Assembly: GCA_958510825.1 (NCBI GenBank)
Contig: OY294048.1
Span: forward strand, 24,873,887 to 24,937,886
Length of the DNA: 64,000 bases
Source: Brachypterus glaber
Lineage: Eukaryota > Arthropoda > Insecta > Coleoptera > Kateretidae
Direction of reading: 5' to 3'
Below the pieces are notes generated by a model that saw nothing but the letters and a program-made list of their open reading frames with translations, was not told where the DNA came from and ran no database searches. This document shows positions 1 to 9,590 of this stretch, piece by piece. Made by a program: the position numbers and the translations under genes. The stretch's first letter is position 1. Every line of letters begins with the position of its first letter.

Positions 1-136
1 TAACCGTCTAGTCTTTGTTCAGATATTAATTCATTTACGCACAGGCTGAACTGTTCAGCCGTTTTTTTTCGTGGTGGCTTCTTGGAATCTATGGGTCTTG
101 ATTTATTGTATTAAAAAAAAAAAACAATCCGAGTGG

Positions 137-272
137 CTGACCGCGATGAAATCTTTTGCACAAGCCAAAGGAACTCAGGAGGAACTTCGAGGAACTCCGA
201 AGGAAGTCAGAGGAACTCTGAGGAACTCTTTGAAAAAAGTAACTCTTTTGTACAAATTTCAGACGCGGTCAG
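137..272. repeat. GGAACTC-rich repeat unit bounded by CTGACCGCG inverted ends
   Basis: A 136-bp stretch begins with CTGACCGCG and ends with its reverse complement CGCGGTCAG. The ends also share a loose TGAAAT...TTTG...CAAAAG similarity further in, as expected of a small inverted-repeat element. The interior (about 168-228) is a run of GGAACTC/GGAGGAACTC units. A second, related block follows at 693-820. No coding capacity is credible. I infer a small interspersed repeat carrying its own minisatellite; the family is not recognised. Confidence 0.5.
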
Positions 273-371
273 AAACAATTATTATTTATTACCCACCATG
301 CGGATTAACGTTTTTATTTTCAAACTAGATGAGCCGTTACAAACACCTTATCAAAACATCCTACCTTTGGG

Positions 372-612
372 CGCCATTTTTTTTTTGAAGGGGCGCCAAG
401 TTTGGTAGAAACCGTCAGGGACAAAGCTTTTTTGCTGAAGGTATTTTGGGGCGCCAATTTTTGTTTTGAAAGGGCGCCAAGTTTGGTAGAAACTGTCAGG
501 GACAAAGCTTTTTTTTCTTGAAGGTAATTTTGGGGTGACAAGTTTGGTAGAAATCGTCAGGGACAAAGCTTTTTTTCTTGAAGGTAAATCGGGGGCGCCA
601 TCATTTTTTTTT
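372..612. repeat. short tandem repeat, 61-81 bp units
   Basis: Three units each contain GTTTGGTAGAAA, then GTCAGGGACAAAGCTTTTTT and a GAAGGTA core, starting near 401, 482 and 543. Units are joined by GGGGCGCCA boundaries and poly-T. Spacing varies (81 then 61 bp) because of poly-T length and loss of one GGCGCC segment. Open frames across it are by-products of the periodicity. Confidence 0.7.
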
Positions 613-692
613 TTTGAAGGTGCCTTATTGGCAGTAGTGCTTGCACAGCGGTAATTTCTACGGCTTATTTGGCAAAAATTACCCCTTCCAGA

Positions 693-820
693 GAGGAACT
701 CTTAAGGAACACAGGAGGAACTCCCAAGGAACTCTGGAGGAACTCCGAGGAACTCCGAAGGAACTCTGAGGAACTCTTTGCAAAAAGGAAATCTTTTGTA
801 CAAATTTCAGACGCGGTCAG
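693..820. repeat. second GGAACTC-rich block
   Basis: Runs of GGAACTC and GGAGGAACTC end in AGGAACTCTTTG, followed by the same CTTTTGTACAAATTTCAGACGCGGTCAG-type end seen at 244-272. It is a second copy of the unit at 137-272, with its left terminus not recognisable. The two copies flank the tandem repeat at 372-612. Confidence 0.55.
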
Positions 821-1099
821 CCCCTCGTGACAATCAATGACGCCAATATAAAAAATTTTAAAACACCGTGTAAAACAGCATTACCACAATAAAAAATTAC
901 TAAATAACTAAGTTGGTAACCTGAAACGAAGGTACTTCACTTCACTTCATTCAATTTCGATCTCGGGATTGTAATATGCAAAATTTAACGTTATCGTGTT
1001 GGAACACAATCACGACAACTTAATTATAACGACATCGGAATAATAACAATGGCCACCATAATAGGGCTGATTGTCATTGAAAGCTTATATGAAATATTT

Positions 1100-2226
1100 A
1101 TATTCATTTCTTGTATTTTTATTATAGAGGGATGCAAGGACGCTATTTGTTCAATATATTTTTTTCTTCTAAAGCTAACTCAGTAGTTTCTTTTTTAAAC
1201 TGCATGCGAATAGGCCTACAGTATCGAGTGGACGATGCACTTGGATTTTCCCAAATAGCCTTTAAATTGTTTTCATCTGATTGTGAGTATAATTTTAAAG
1301 GGACTAAAGAAGTTATAAATAAATTGCTGTCATCAAAATCTAGTGCTTGTCTGTTTGTACTGAGATTGACCGCTACTACTATCAAAGCCCCATTTTGATA
1401 AGCACTAAATCCTTTAACACTTCACTTGGTAAATTGTAAACATAGTTGTGTCCTAGACTTGATAATATTCCACTTATTGTATGATCTAATAGCGCCTGCA
1501 ACAAAACTTCAGCAGTTGTGTCATTTATATTTAAGTTTTCTGAAGGATAATATCTTTTTTTAGCTTCCTTAATTTTACCATAAGAAGGATATATATCAGA
1601 ACCTCTTTCTTTGTTACCAGATCTTATTAGTAAATATTGATGTTTTGTTAACTTTGTTTCTAAGATTACGGATTCTGACTATTTTGTGATCTTTGTCAGA
1701 ACTTGATTTTCACAAGTACTGGATTTTTTCCAAGCACTTCTTATTTCACTCGCTAGCATATGCATATTTACTTGCTTTGGAAACTAGTTTTGCAGCGCTT
1801 TCATTTCCTTTAGAAAGTAAAGCCATCTGAGCTGCATACGTCACGTTCACGTAGTATAATTATTTAATAACTCCTGAGATTTTCTTCTTTTTACTCTATG
1901 GGAACTGTCTTCAAAAGATTTTTTTGGTCTACTTTACCGCTTGTGCTTGGCGAAGCTAGGGTTTGTGACTGAAACGGTAAATCTAACCATTCAGAATTTT
2001 TATTTAAAAAAATGTACCTGGTTCTTCTACAATTCTCCCATTTCGTAAAATATTTATCACACAAACGTCTCACATTTTCCTTAAGCGACTGTATATCTTC
2101 ACCTACATTTTCTAGACCAAAGTTTTCAATGAAGTACTCAAGTAATTTTGTTTGGTGTACGTTTCTTGAATTATTTTTATATCGTTGAATCACATTAAAA
2201 ATATCTCTTCTTGTTAAATTCTCCAT
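1100..2226 (-). pseudogene. broken multicopy gene of unknown function
   Basis: Reading the minus strand from the ATG at 2226, a 111-residue frame starts MENLTRRDIFNVIQ and stops at 1891. Further coding follows in other frames: a piece starting near 1763 (SEIRSAWKKSS), broken by a TAG at about 1678, then SNKERG-type sequence running to a TGA at 1396, then the final piece at 1143-1385, which contains IWENPSASSTRYCRPIRMQF. From memory, a block with the pattern NPxPSSTRFCRPI followed by Glu-rich sequence is typical of an uncharacterised, highly multicopy family in aphids, Hydra and other invertebrates, probably transposon-associated. At least one internal stop and two frame changes make this a pseudogene. 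No catalytic motif is recognised. Confidence 0.55.
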
Positions 2227-2229
2227 AAC

Positions 2230-4685
2230 TAATTTATAAGTTATAACTCTGGTAAGTAGCCCGCTCGAATATTCAGATTAGAATAGAATGTACTTGACTA
2301 TATATATTTATATTTGATGAAAAAGGGGTAAAACAAATTAGGTAATAACCTTTACCTTGTAAAAACGGATTAATATTCTCTCTCTTAATTAGAGATTAAA
2401 AATTGAAACAATATTACCTGATGTTAAAATATAAGATTAACTGCATTACATTACATACCTATTTTTAGCACTAATCGCATAAAATGAAAAGCATTATTTT
2501 TAAATAAAACTTCTTAATATAGATATGTGCATTATATTATGTGTTTTTGTTCTGTCATTGCATTATTATTAATTTTAAAAAAATCTCAAAAGTTGGCAAC
2601 TTTTTTTATATCGTTTATTACTATAAGTAAAGACAAAAATGCATAAGATATTGAGTCGGGCAAATGAAGGCAAGTTTTGAATTTTAACATTTTACAATTT
2701 TATTTAAATGACCTTTTTGCATACTTAAAAGCAACATATCATTTATTTTAATTTAAGAAATCACTAGGGCTAATATAAGATATTTCCTATACCTGGACAA
2801 TAAAATTCAATTCATTCAATTCTGACGACCTTGAAATGAATATTTTAACTAAAATGGATATGAAACTTTATGTTTAACTTTCATATAAGCTTTGTCATAT
2901 TAAGTGTTTTAAGTTTAGTCCTTTCCTTAAAATCGATGACCTTGGACTACTTTAGCCTTAATTTCGCCTAATTATGGCAACGTTCTAAAAACCGATACGC
3001 CATTTTGCCTCGCCATCTTGATTTTTGGTCTTTTCTTAATTGGTCTAAGATAAAAAGAGCCTGTATACCAAATTTGAACAAAATCGAAAAAAAAATAAAA
3101 ATAATCAACCCAGTGGCGCGGAAAAAAAATTTCAGATTTTTTTGCTATCATATTCGAAATCTGCGGTATCAAAAATACTCGTATGGGAACGTTCAAGTAT
3201 TACGTAACGCAAATTTTTATCATTTTGGACCCCCCCCCCTGTAACGCTCTTTTCCTATACCATTAACATGGGCGTAACACTCCAAAATGAATTAATACAT
3301 TTAAACTATTATTAGAGATTAAGGGTAAATACTTACGGTATATGATTAAAGGCATGCATAAGCAGGATACAGGTGTATAGATTTTGTTTTAGTTTATTGT
3401 TTAAAAGATTGATAGCTACTATAGTACTTTGTCCCCAGACACTTCTTAATACCTACAATACGAATTACTATTTTTTTATTATTTTTTTTCGGGTAAGGAT
3501 GGTATGTTATGGTCTAATTGGCCGTAACTAAAAATTGGGTATAGGGTTATAACCCTACAAAGTTAGGTATTAGGTATTTATTTTGTCCTTACCTGTAGCG
3601 GTAGCTAATTTTTATTTTATCTGTGTATCAATATTTTTAATTAATTCCATGGTAGATATATGGACATCAAACATATTTTTTTTATTTTTCAAAACAAAGG
3701 TGGTAAAAACTAACCTAAAATTTTATTTTTCATTGTATTACAAGTTGCCTAACTAAAAGGTACTTGGTAGGTTGGTTGGTTTAATTTAGTATAGTTGGTT
3801 GGTTTAATTTATTATAGATGTCGCTAATGTCGTTTATTTACCACGGAATTAAACAATTTGAATTATTTAATTTAATTTCTATAATTCTGTTGTGATTTTT
3901 TTGTTCCTTTTCCCTATTAGCTGTTTGGATGGCTGCGTTTTTATTTTATAAAATATATGCAATATTTCTTTTACGCAAGTGCAATCAGTCGCGACTTTAG
4001 TTTTTTATAATTTCCGGGTAATGTTGCGCATAATCATTATTACGGTGTCGTGCAAGCGTAACAGCTTGGCGCGCAGAATCTTTTCTAATTTTCTGAATGG
4101 ATTGGTGAGTTATTAACGATTTTTTTATTATTCCGCCATTAACAGTATTTTGCTTTTATTTAAAGTTGGGGCAGTTTTGTTAAAAATTTCCGAAAATCGA
4201 ATAGGATTAAATGCCAAATTACACCAAAGTGTATTTTGCGCCGTCGAAACACATGCTGTATTTTCAGCGCCTTCAATCTTCAATTATTCTGCAATCTTCA
4301 TTTAATCCGCATTCTCCATTTATTCTTCGTTCATTCATACAACTACATTCAACAACCCTTGTGCCGTTTTGCTGCTGCTGCTGCTATTGTATGGCCTGCA
4401 ACTGTACATACCATACCTGCATACCTGACGAAGTCGCCGAGCTCACTCACCTTATTTGTAAGTTTTATTATTGTAAAAAAGAAATTTATTTTTTATTATA
4501 TAAGTTTTTTTCTGTATATTTTATTATTAGGTATTATAAATAAAATCCACGTCAAACTTAATTTTTTTTTCAGTTTTTTTTATTTAACACACCCTAACTG
4601 GAACCCACGCGTAGCGGGTTTTATAAATTTAATCTTTTTTTGTTAGAATTTGTACAGATAAATATTTATTTGTTTTTTTTTATCT
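2230..4685. other. AT-rich DNA with no gene recognised
   Basis: I see no supportable gene here. Around 3180-3250 a TATTACGTAACGC segment, a C-tract and a GTAACGC segment resemble a commonly scattered insect repeat, but its limits are unclear. Around 3770-3830 a GGTTGGTTTAATTTA phrase is repeated. Frames at 4211-4646 are rich in Phe, Ile and Cys from low-complexity DNA and show no domain. Confidence 0.5.
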
Positions 4686-4688
4686 GTA

Positions 4689-5235
4689 CGAGTTCTCACC
4701 CTAACACGACGTCGCACTGTACCCACAAAAGAAAAAAGGTTCGGATTATTGACGTCACACTGTACTCACTAAAGAAAAAAGGTTCGGATTATCGACGTCG
4801 CACTGTACCCACTAAAGAAAAAAGGTTCGGATTATCGACGTCGAACTGTACACACTAAAGAAAAAAGGTTCGGATTATCGACGTCGCACTGTACTCACTA
4901 AATAAAAAAGGTTCAGATCATCAACGTCGCTGTACCACTAAAGAAGAAAAAAAAAAGGTTCGCATTATCGAGGTCGCACTGTACCACTAAAGAAGAAGAA
5001 AAAAGGTTCGGATTATCGGCGTCGCACTGTACCCACTAAAGGAGAAAAAAGTTTCGGATTATCGACGTCGCACTGTACCCACAAAAAAAAGGGTTGGATT
5101 ATCGACGTCGCACTGTACACACTAAAGAAAAAAAATGGTTCGGATTATCGACGTCGCACTGTACCCACTAAAGAAAAAAAAAGTTCGGATTAATAACCCG
5201 GGATTATAGACGTCGCACTGTACCCACTAAAAAAA
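4689..5235. repeat. minisatellite of about 43-bp units with GACGTC core
   Basis: About twelve tandem units follow the pattern CGACGTCGCACTGTACCCAC, TAAAGAAAAAAGG, TTCGGATTAT. Length varies mainly in the A-run and in small losses. Most units contain the palindrome CGACGTCG; the second, at about 4749-4756, is TGACGTCA, a perfect cAMP-response-element palindrome. A frame across the first units is a shadow of the repeat. Confidence 0.85.
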
Positions 5236-5673
5236 ATGTGAATTTCAATACTTTTATTTATTGAAAATATAAAAGTAAAATGTCACTTTGACAGGTCGGT
5301 CATCTTGTTTTTTGGCTTTGTCGATTTTCGTTTGTCACCCCCCAACGCCCGGGGGTGGAGTTAGACCATTTTTATTATCAGATTTACTTTCAGCCACCTC
5401 AAAAACCACAATATGCAATTTTTCACAAAAAAAAAATAAAAATAATTCTTCTTATGCATAGCTAAAGGGGAAAGTAGTTTTATTTTATTAAAGAATACAT
5501 TTAGACAAAATGCAAAGTATTTTAATTTATCATAAAATCTATTTATAGAAAAAACGAGGCAAGATCGGGATCCTTCGTGTTACCGAATGCTATTAAAATC
5601 ATTTGGCAATCTTGCAATTTACTTGATTTGAAAACTCAATATGATACTGAAATGCCATCGAAATATCATCAAA
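5236..5673. other. no gene seen
   Basis: AT-rich sequence with one GC-richer stretch (about 5280-5360, CCCCCCAACGCCCGGGGG). No frame, RNA gene or element end could be supported. Confidence 0.4.
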
Positions 5674-6226
5674 ATTTCATCGAAATGCTATCAGAATGAT
5701 GTTATTTCGATGACATGTTGATGACATTTTGGTTTGGATTTTTTGATGACACAGCTTGTTCAGGGTAATTAGGTTTATATTAACTGGTAAAATTTATTTT
5801 TTTTTCATAACTTGTTCTAAAGCTAATAGTGAAAAATAATTATTTACTATAAATAATTTCATCGAAATGCTATCAGAATGATGTTATTTCGATGACATAT
5901 TGATGACATTTTGGTTTGGATTATTTGATGACACAGCTTGTTCAGGGTAATTAGGTTTATATTAACTCGTAAAATTTATTTTTTTTTTCATAACTTGTTC
6001 TAAAGCTAGTAGTGAAAAATAATTATTTACTATAAATAATTTCATCGAAATGCTATCAGAATGATGTTATTTCGATGACATGTTGATGACATTTTGGTTT
6101 GGATTTTTTGATGACACAGCTTGTTCAGGGTAATTAGGTTTATATTAACTGGTAAAATTTATTTTTTTTTCATAACTTGTTCTAAAGCTAGTAGTGAAAA
6201 ATAATTATTTACTATAAATAAGAATT
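5674..6226. repeat. three-copy tandem array, 182-183 bp units
   Basis: The phrase ATCGAAATGCTATCAGAATG recurs at 5679, 5861 and 6044, giving 182 and 183 bp periods. Units are nearly identical over their full length and end in ATTATTTACTATAAATA. The last unit stops within a few bases of the frataxin stop codon, so the array is the DNA immediately downstream of that gene. On the gene's strand each unit contains AATAAA within a poly-A stretch. Confidence 0.9.
6100..6224 (-). promoter_or_regulatory. possible frataxin poly(A) signal inside the repeat
   Basis: On the minus strand AATAAA lies at about 6158-6163, some 65 bases after the frataxin stop, within the third tandem unit. Equivalent hexamers occur about 182 and 365 bases further downstream in the other two units. 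Use of any of them is inference. Confidence 0.4.
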
Positions 6227-6473
6227 ATAATTTAGAATGGGAACATTTTGAAAAATCCACATTAGTATTGATAATTTTTGATATTTCATCCTGTAATAAT
6301 GTGTGAAGAGATTTTGAATCGTGTCTGTATAACCAATATCCTCCTTCTGGAATAAAATCATACCTTTTTGGGCCTGATGTCGGGGAACTTAACCATATTT
6401 GCTTATTTGGTAACTGTCTATTTATTACGTAGGTTCCAAATTTATTTCCAAAATTAATTGTTAGGACGCCACT
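6225..6473 (-). CDS. fxn (fh): frataxin, last coding exon
   Basis: The minus strand reads 82 codons then TAA (6225-6227). The protein contains [28 protein letters not shown] and SGPKRYDF, then LHTLLQDEI, which is the C-terminal half of frataxin. Frataxin is a mitochondrial iron-binding protein that activates the cysteine desulfurase complex in iron-sulfur cluster assembly. The conserved beta-sheet residues (Asn, Gln and Trp of NKQIWLSSP) are intact and I see no stop or frameshift. On the minus strand the exon is preceded by a T-rich tract and CCAATAG, a good splice acceptor, so the exon begins in phase at 6473. The N-terminal part, with the mitochondrial targeting sequence and acidic helix, must lie to the right but was not found; the next 2 kb is transposon-rich. 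The tandem array begins right after the stop. Confidence 0.93.
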   Translation of the reverse strand, partial: SGVLTINFGNKFGTYVINRQLPNKQIWLSSPTSGPKRYDFIPEGGYWLYRHDSKSLHTLLQDEISKIINTNVDFSKCSHSKL

Positions 6474-6479
6474 CTATTG

Positions 6480-6920
6480 GATCAAAAAAAAAAGGCAATT
6501 AGTGCTCAGATACACATTTTTTCAGTCTTATTGCATATATTAAAGGGGATGATTCTACATCACAAAACATGTAAAACCAGCATAGAACAAAGATCCGGAA
6601 ATGAACCCTAAGAGAGTTACGACTAAAAATAGGGTTTTTAATTAATAACTCTGGTACCCTTTGAGATAGAGCGACGAGGGTTTGCATGTATACTAGCAGG
6701 TACTGAGACTACAAGCCCATCGTAAATTTTAAGGGGTTCAGTGACCCAGCATGAATCATATTCTATACGATGCTGGTATATGAAACCATAACTTTAGGCA
6801 CTATTAGGCACTTTTGGGCGGTACATGTGTGCAGAGGTAAATTGAATAATTTAATAGTGTACGGCTTTATACGATTAGATTTGTATATAATAATAATATT
6901 TATTGTCAGAAAAAAAAAAT
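6480..6920. other. presumed frataxin intron; no exon seen
   Basis: This stretch lies upstream of the frataxin acceptor on the minus strand. Short frames here show no frataxin-like sequence and no other domain. It ends in a short (TA)n run at about 6921-6942. Confidence 0.4.
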
Positions 6921-6940
6921 AAATATATATATATATATAT

Positions 6941-7229
6941 ATGTTATATGCTGGCACTCCCGATTGCACAATATTGCATCATGCTTATCAACACCCACAG
7001 ACGTAACCTGATACGCTGTACGTGCCTAAAGCTGCTGAATGGAACCCAGACTGCCGATAGCCGGCCGTCTAGCCTTCAAACCATGGGAACTGCCCTGTCA
7101 GCATTTATATTTAGCATTTAAGCTTTAGTTAAGATTTTACTGTATTCATTAATTCTTTAGCTATAGTCCATGTAACTTTGTTTAATTAATATAATTCTTT
7201 TTAAAAAGCCTTTCTTGACTTCCAAGTTG

Positions 7230-7232
<3 letters not shown>
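6941..7232 (+). mobile_element. 290-bp interspersed element, copy 1, with (TA)n tail
   Basis: The segment from TTATATGCTGGCACTCCCG to CTTGACTTCCAAGTTGTA is repeated almost without change at 7303-7590. Each copy starts after and ends in a TA microsatellite. The orientation and simple-sequence tail fit the 3' end of a 5'-truncated retroelement that targets TA repeats. No coding homology was recognised, so the family is unknown. Confidence 0.6.
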
Positions 7233-7299
<67 letters not shown>

Positions 7300-7302
7300 G
7301 GT
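7233..7302. repeat. (TA)n microsatellite between the two copies
   Basis: About 65 bp of alternating TA, then ACACGGTTG before the second copy of the 290-bp element. Confidence 0.9.
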
Positions 7303-7588
7303 TGTTATATGCTGGCACTCCCGATTGCACAATATTGCATCATGCTTATCAACACCCACAGACGTAACCTGATACCCTGTACGTGCCTAAAGCTGCTGAA
7401 TGGAACCCAGACTGCCGATAGCCGGCCGTCTAGCCTTCAAACCATGGGAACTGCCCTGTCAGCATTTATATTTAGCATTTAAGCTTTAGTTAAGATTTTA
7501 CTGTATTCATTAATTCTTTAGCTATAGTCCATGTAACTTTGTTTAATTAATATAATTCTTTTTAAAAAGCCTTTCTTGACTTCCAAGT

Positions 7589-7590
<2 letters not shown>
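7303..7590 (+). mobile_element. 290-bp interspersed element, copy 2, with (TA)n tail
   Basis: Near-identical direct copy of 6941-7232, including GGCCGTCTAGCCTTCAAACC. It ends in (TA)n at 7590-7644. It may be an independent insertion into the microsatellite or a tandem duplication mediated by the TA repeats. Confidence 0.6.

Positions 7591-7644
<54 letters not shown>
7591..7644. repeat. (TA)n microsatellite
   Basis: About 50 bp of alternating TA directly abutting the inverted-repeat terminus CACGGTGTATTTG at 7645. Confidence 0.9.
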
Positions 7645-7647
<3 letters not shown>

Positions 7648-7677
7648 GGTGTATTTGAAATAGCGTCGGAAAAAAAA
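7645..7677 (+). repeat. left terminal inverted repeat of a CACGGTG-type element
   Basis: CACGGTGTATTTGAAATAGC followed by GTCGG and A8 matches, in reverse complement and with one mismatch, the sequence at 21903-21935. Both ends abut (TA)n, consistent with a Tc1/mariner-type TA target. The two ends enclose 14.3 kb that holds several other elements. Confidence 0.75.
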
Positions 7678-8248
7678 CAGATCATCTTTGTGACCCCAAA
7701 AATCGATTCAGAAAGAAAAAAATTGGAAAAAAAAACTACAAAAATTCTTTAGAAAAAAAATCCAGCCTACAGACGACGCATCTGTAAGCTTTATCATCGC
7801 GCTTCAGATTTGCAAAATGCAACGTTGTCAGATTTTGTCGATTCCGTATTTACTGTTTGACAAAATAACTTTTATCGTCTTTTAATCATCACAGAATTTT
7901 ATCAACAATAATTATAAAGTACCGTAAAAAATACCACCAAACCACTAGTAATGATTCACTCACTGTTATTTAATTTGATGAAAAAGAAATAATCATAAAT
8001 GTTTGCACGTAAATAGTATTTTGTTAATTAAAAACAACTTTAACTTATCGTCTTACATTAAAATTGCCACTAGGTACATTACTTTACGTTATAATTACTT
8101 AATTTATTCCTTTTTCTATGAATTCGTTTTGTTCTTGATGCTTATAAAAATGCAATTTTTTTGTGCAATTCGAGTTAGACTTAAGTCGGAGCTTGATAAA
8201 CGTGCCAAGATGCGCATGTGTAGTAGACGGCTTACCGGTTTTCAATGA
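7678..8248. other. no gene seen; presumed inside of the CACGGTG element
   Basis: AT-rich sequence following the left terminal repeat. Frames at 8003-8248 show no domain. No transposase remnant was recognised. Confidence 0.35.
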
Positions 8249-8476
8249 AAGTGTTTTTTTACAACAAAAAAAAACACCAAACAGGCCTAAAACCAACGTT
8301 TAGGTAAAAAAGTCCAAACACCCCCATTAAAAAAAAAAACAAAACACCAAACCAACCAAACCAAACTCCGCACGTTGTGCTGCCATTAGCCGCTGGTTTC
8401 AATACAAGCATCACTTTACCTTAACGTTGGTTTTGCACCTGTTTGGTGTATTTTTTTTTGTAAAAAATTGGTTTGA
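8249..8476. mobile_element. small foldback (hairpin) element
   Basis: Arms of about 60 bp at 8249-8308 and 8416-8476 are inverted copies: one contains ACACCAAACAGGCCTAAAAC and CAACGTTTAGGTAAA, the other its complement with a few changes. The loop is rich in AACCAAACC. No target duplication is evident. I read this as a MITE or foldback remnant. Confidence 0.6.
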
Positions 8477-8497
8477 TTTAGAATAATGCATTGAAAA

Positions 8498-8602
8498 ATG
8501 GCCAGCGCAGCTCGGCACGGAGCGCTGTCAAATGTTATAGGAGTACCGTTTAAATTTTATGTTTGGACTTTATTGGCGTCACTTTTTTCAAAAAGTCAAA
8601 AA
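8498..8602 (+). CDS. possible first exon of an unrecognised small gene
   Basis: An ATG in good context (AAAAATGGCC) opens 35 codons reading MASAARHGALSN..., with a hydrophobic middle (FYVWTLLASLF), and runs into AAA|GTAAGG, a good splice donor. This sits in GC-richer sequence than its surroundings. Just downstream, in another frame from the ATG at 8611, MYHERRKKLKARWL is interrupted by the retroposon tail at 8651-8710 and then continues to a stop near 8764. Whether the two pieces belong together, and to what, is unknown. This could equally be chance or a dead gene. Confidence 0.2.
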
Positions 8603-8639
8603 GTAAGGTTATGTATCACGAACGTAGAAAAAAATTAAA

Positions 8640-8721
8640 AGCCAGGTGGCCGCCCGTCAATTAGGCCATAGCAGCGAAAAACGACGTTAAATGATTAAAC
8701 AAACAAACAAAGCCAGGTGGC
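8640..8721 (+). mobile_element. truncated retroposon tail with 11-bp target duplication
   Basis: A 60-bp insert (8651-8710), ending ATTAAACAAACAAACAA, is flanked by perfect direct repeats AGCCAGGTGGC at 8640-8650 and 8711-8721. Such duplications and an (AAAC)n tail are the signature of target-primed reverse transcription. The tail resembles that of the SINE at 9326. This is a heavily 5'-truncated SINE or LINE copy. Confidence 0.85.
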
Positions 8722-9325
8722 TAGAGAAAGATCACGAGTTTACCCTCTATGATAAATTATAAGGGGTTGTTCTGTGATTTTTAGTGTAATGTAGTGCCCA
8801 AAGTGCAAAACAATTTTGTTGTTCTCTAAATTTCAATGATATCCAATCTTTATGGATTATGTTCAACATGGAATAGGCTAAAACATCGAATGTTTTTTTA
8901 AGGAAGGTATGTAAACGTTGATACTGTATTGTAGTTTTCTAGTAAATACCTATAATTTTTGTGTTGTTTTTAACTTTTAATAACTGGTTGATTAATGAGC
9001 AGAGAGACCAATACAAACTTAAACCCAAAACATCATAATAACATAAAGGACGTAACTGTGATACTGAATTGTTTAATAATAAATAATAGAGTGGTTTGTG
9101 TGTTCAATCACAATGTGTGGTCTGTGATTAAAAGTTTTATGGAAAGTGACTTTAGGTCTGTTCGTTGGTGCTGCACTGAACTAAATAGGTTTAAGTAGGG
9201 AATTTCCTATGAAACATGTAGGTCTCTATAGGTTTTAATAGAGATTTTCCTACATCTTTATAGGGAAATCACTGTCTAAAAACATACAGGGTGATCATTT
9301 GAAAATGATCCACCCCAATTATCAT
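8722..9325. other. no confident gene
   Basis: A 67-residue frame at 8995-9198 (starts MSRETNTNLNPKHH) has no domain I recognise. GATCATTTGAAAATGATC near 9293-9310 is a short palindrome. Nothing else could be supported. Confidence 0.4.
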
Positions 9326-9590
9326 GGGAGATTTAGCTCAGTGGTCAATGGCATCGATATAGCCTGACACTGATCTAATGATCGTGAGTTCAAACCTCAC
9401 TGGCGCCGATTGCCTTTTTCAGTTAATTAATAATTGAAATTTGGTGAAGGCGTACTCCCTAGATATATTGGTTCGAAAGTCAATTAAAGCCGGTGGTTCC
9501 CTCTACTACTAGCCCACACAAGTCCTGGACTTAGGGGATGCTTAATTAAGTAGAATAGTACGAGGTTAAAAATAAACAAACAAACAAACG
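9326..9590 (+). mobile_element. tRNA-derived SINE
   Basis: The head carries an RNA polymerase III A-box, TTAGCTCAGTGGTCAATGG, and a B-box, GTGAGTTCAAACCTCAC, about 35 bases apart, as in a tRNA. The first and last bases do not pair as an acceptor stem, so it is not a working tRNA gene. A tRNA-unrelated body of about 170 bp follows and the copy ends in (AAAC)n. Possible short target repeats (ATTATC) flank it. The A and B boxes would act as an internal promoter. Confidence 0.8.

Noticed and set aside
44..68. Hairpin GGCTGAACTGTTCAGCC followed by T8, like a bacterial terminator
   Set aside because: The context is eukaryotic and repeat-rich, and no gene ends here. Chance or part of a repeat.
71..566. 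Several overlapping frames of 70-90 residues
   Set aside because: They are translations of the GGAACTC and GGCGCC tandem repeats in both strands.
3005..3244. Frames on both strands, 74-79 residues
   Set aside because: Low-complexity composition with a C-tract at the end; looks like interspersed repeat.
4211..4646. Two overlapping frames with poly-Cys or poly-Ala runs
   Set aside because: Both come from a CTG repeat and AT-rich sequence; no domain, no splice support.
9326..9407. Functional tRNA gene
   Set aside because: Pol III boxes are present but the acceptor stem does not pair and a SINE body and tail follow.
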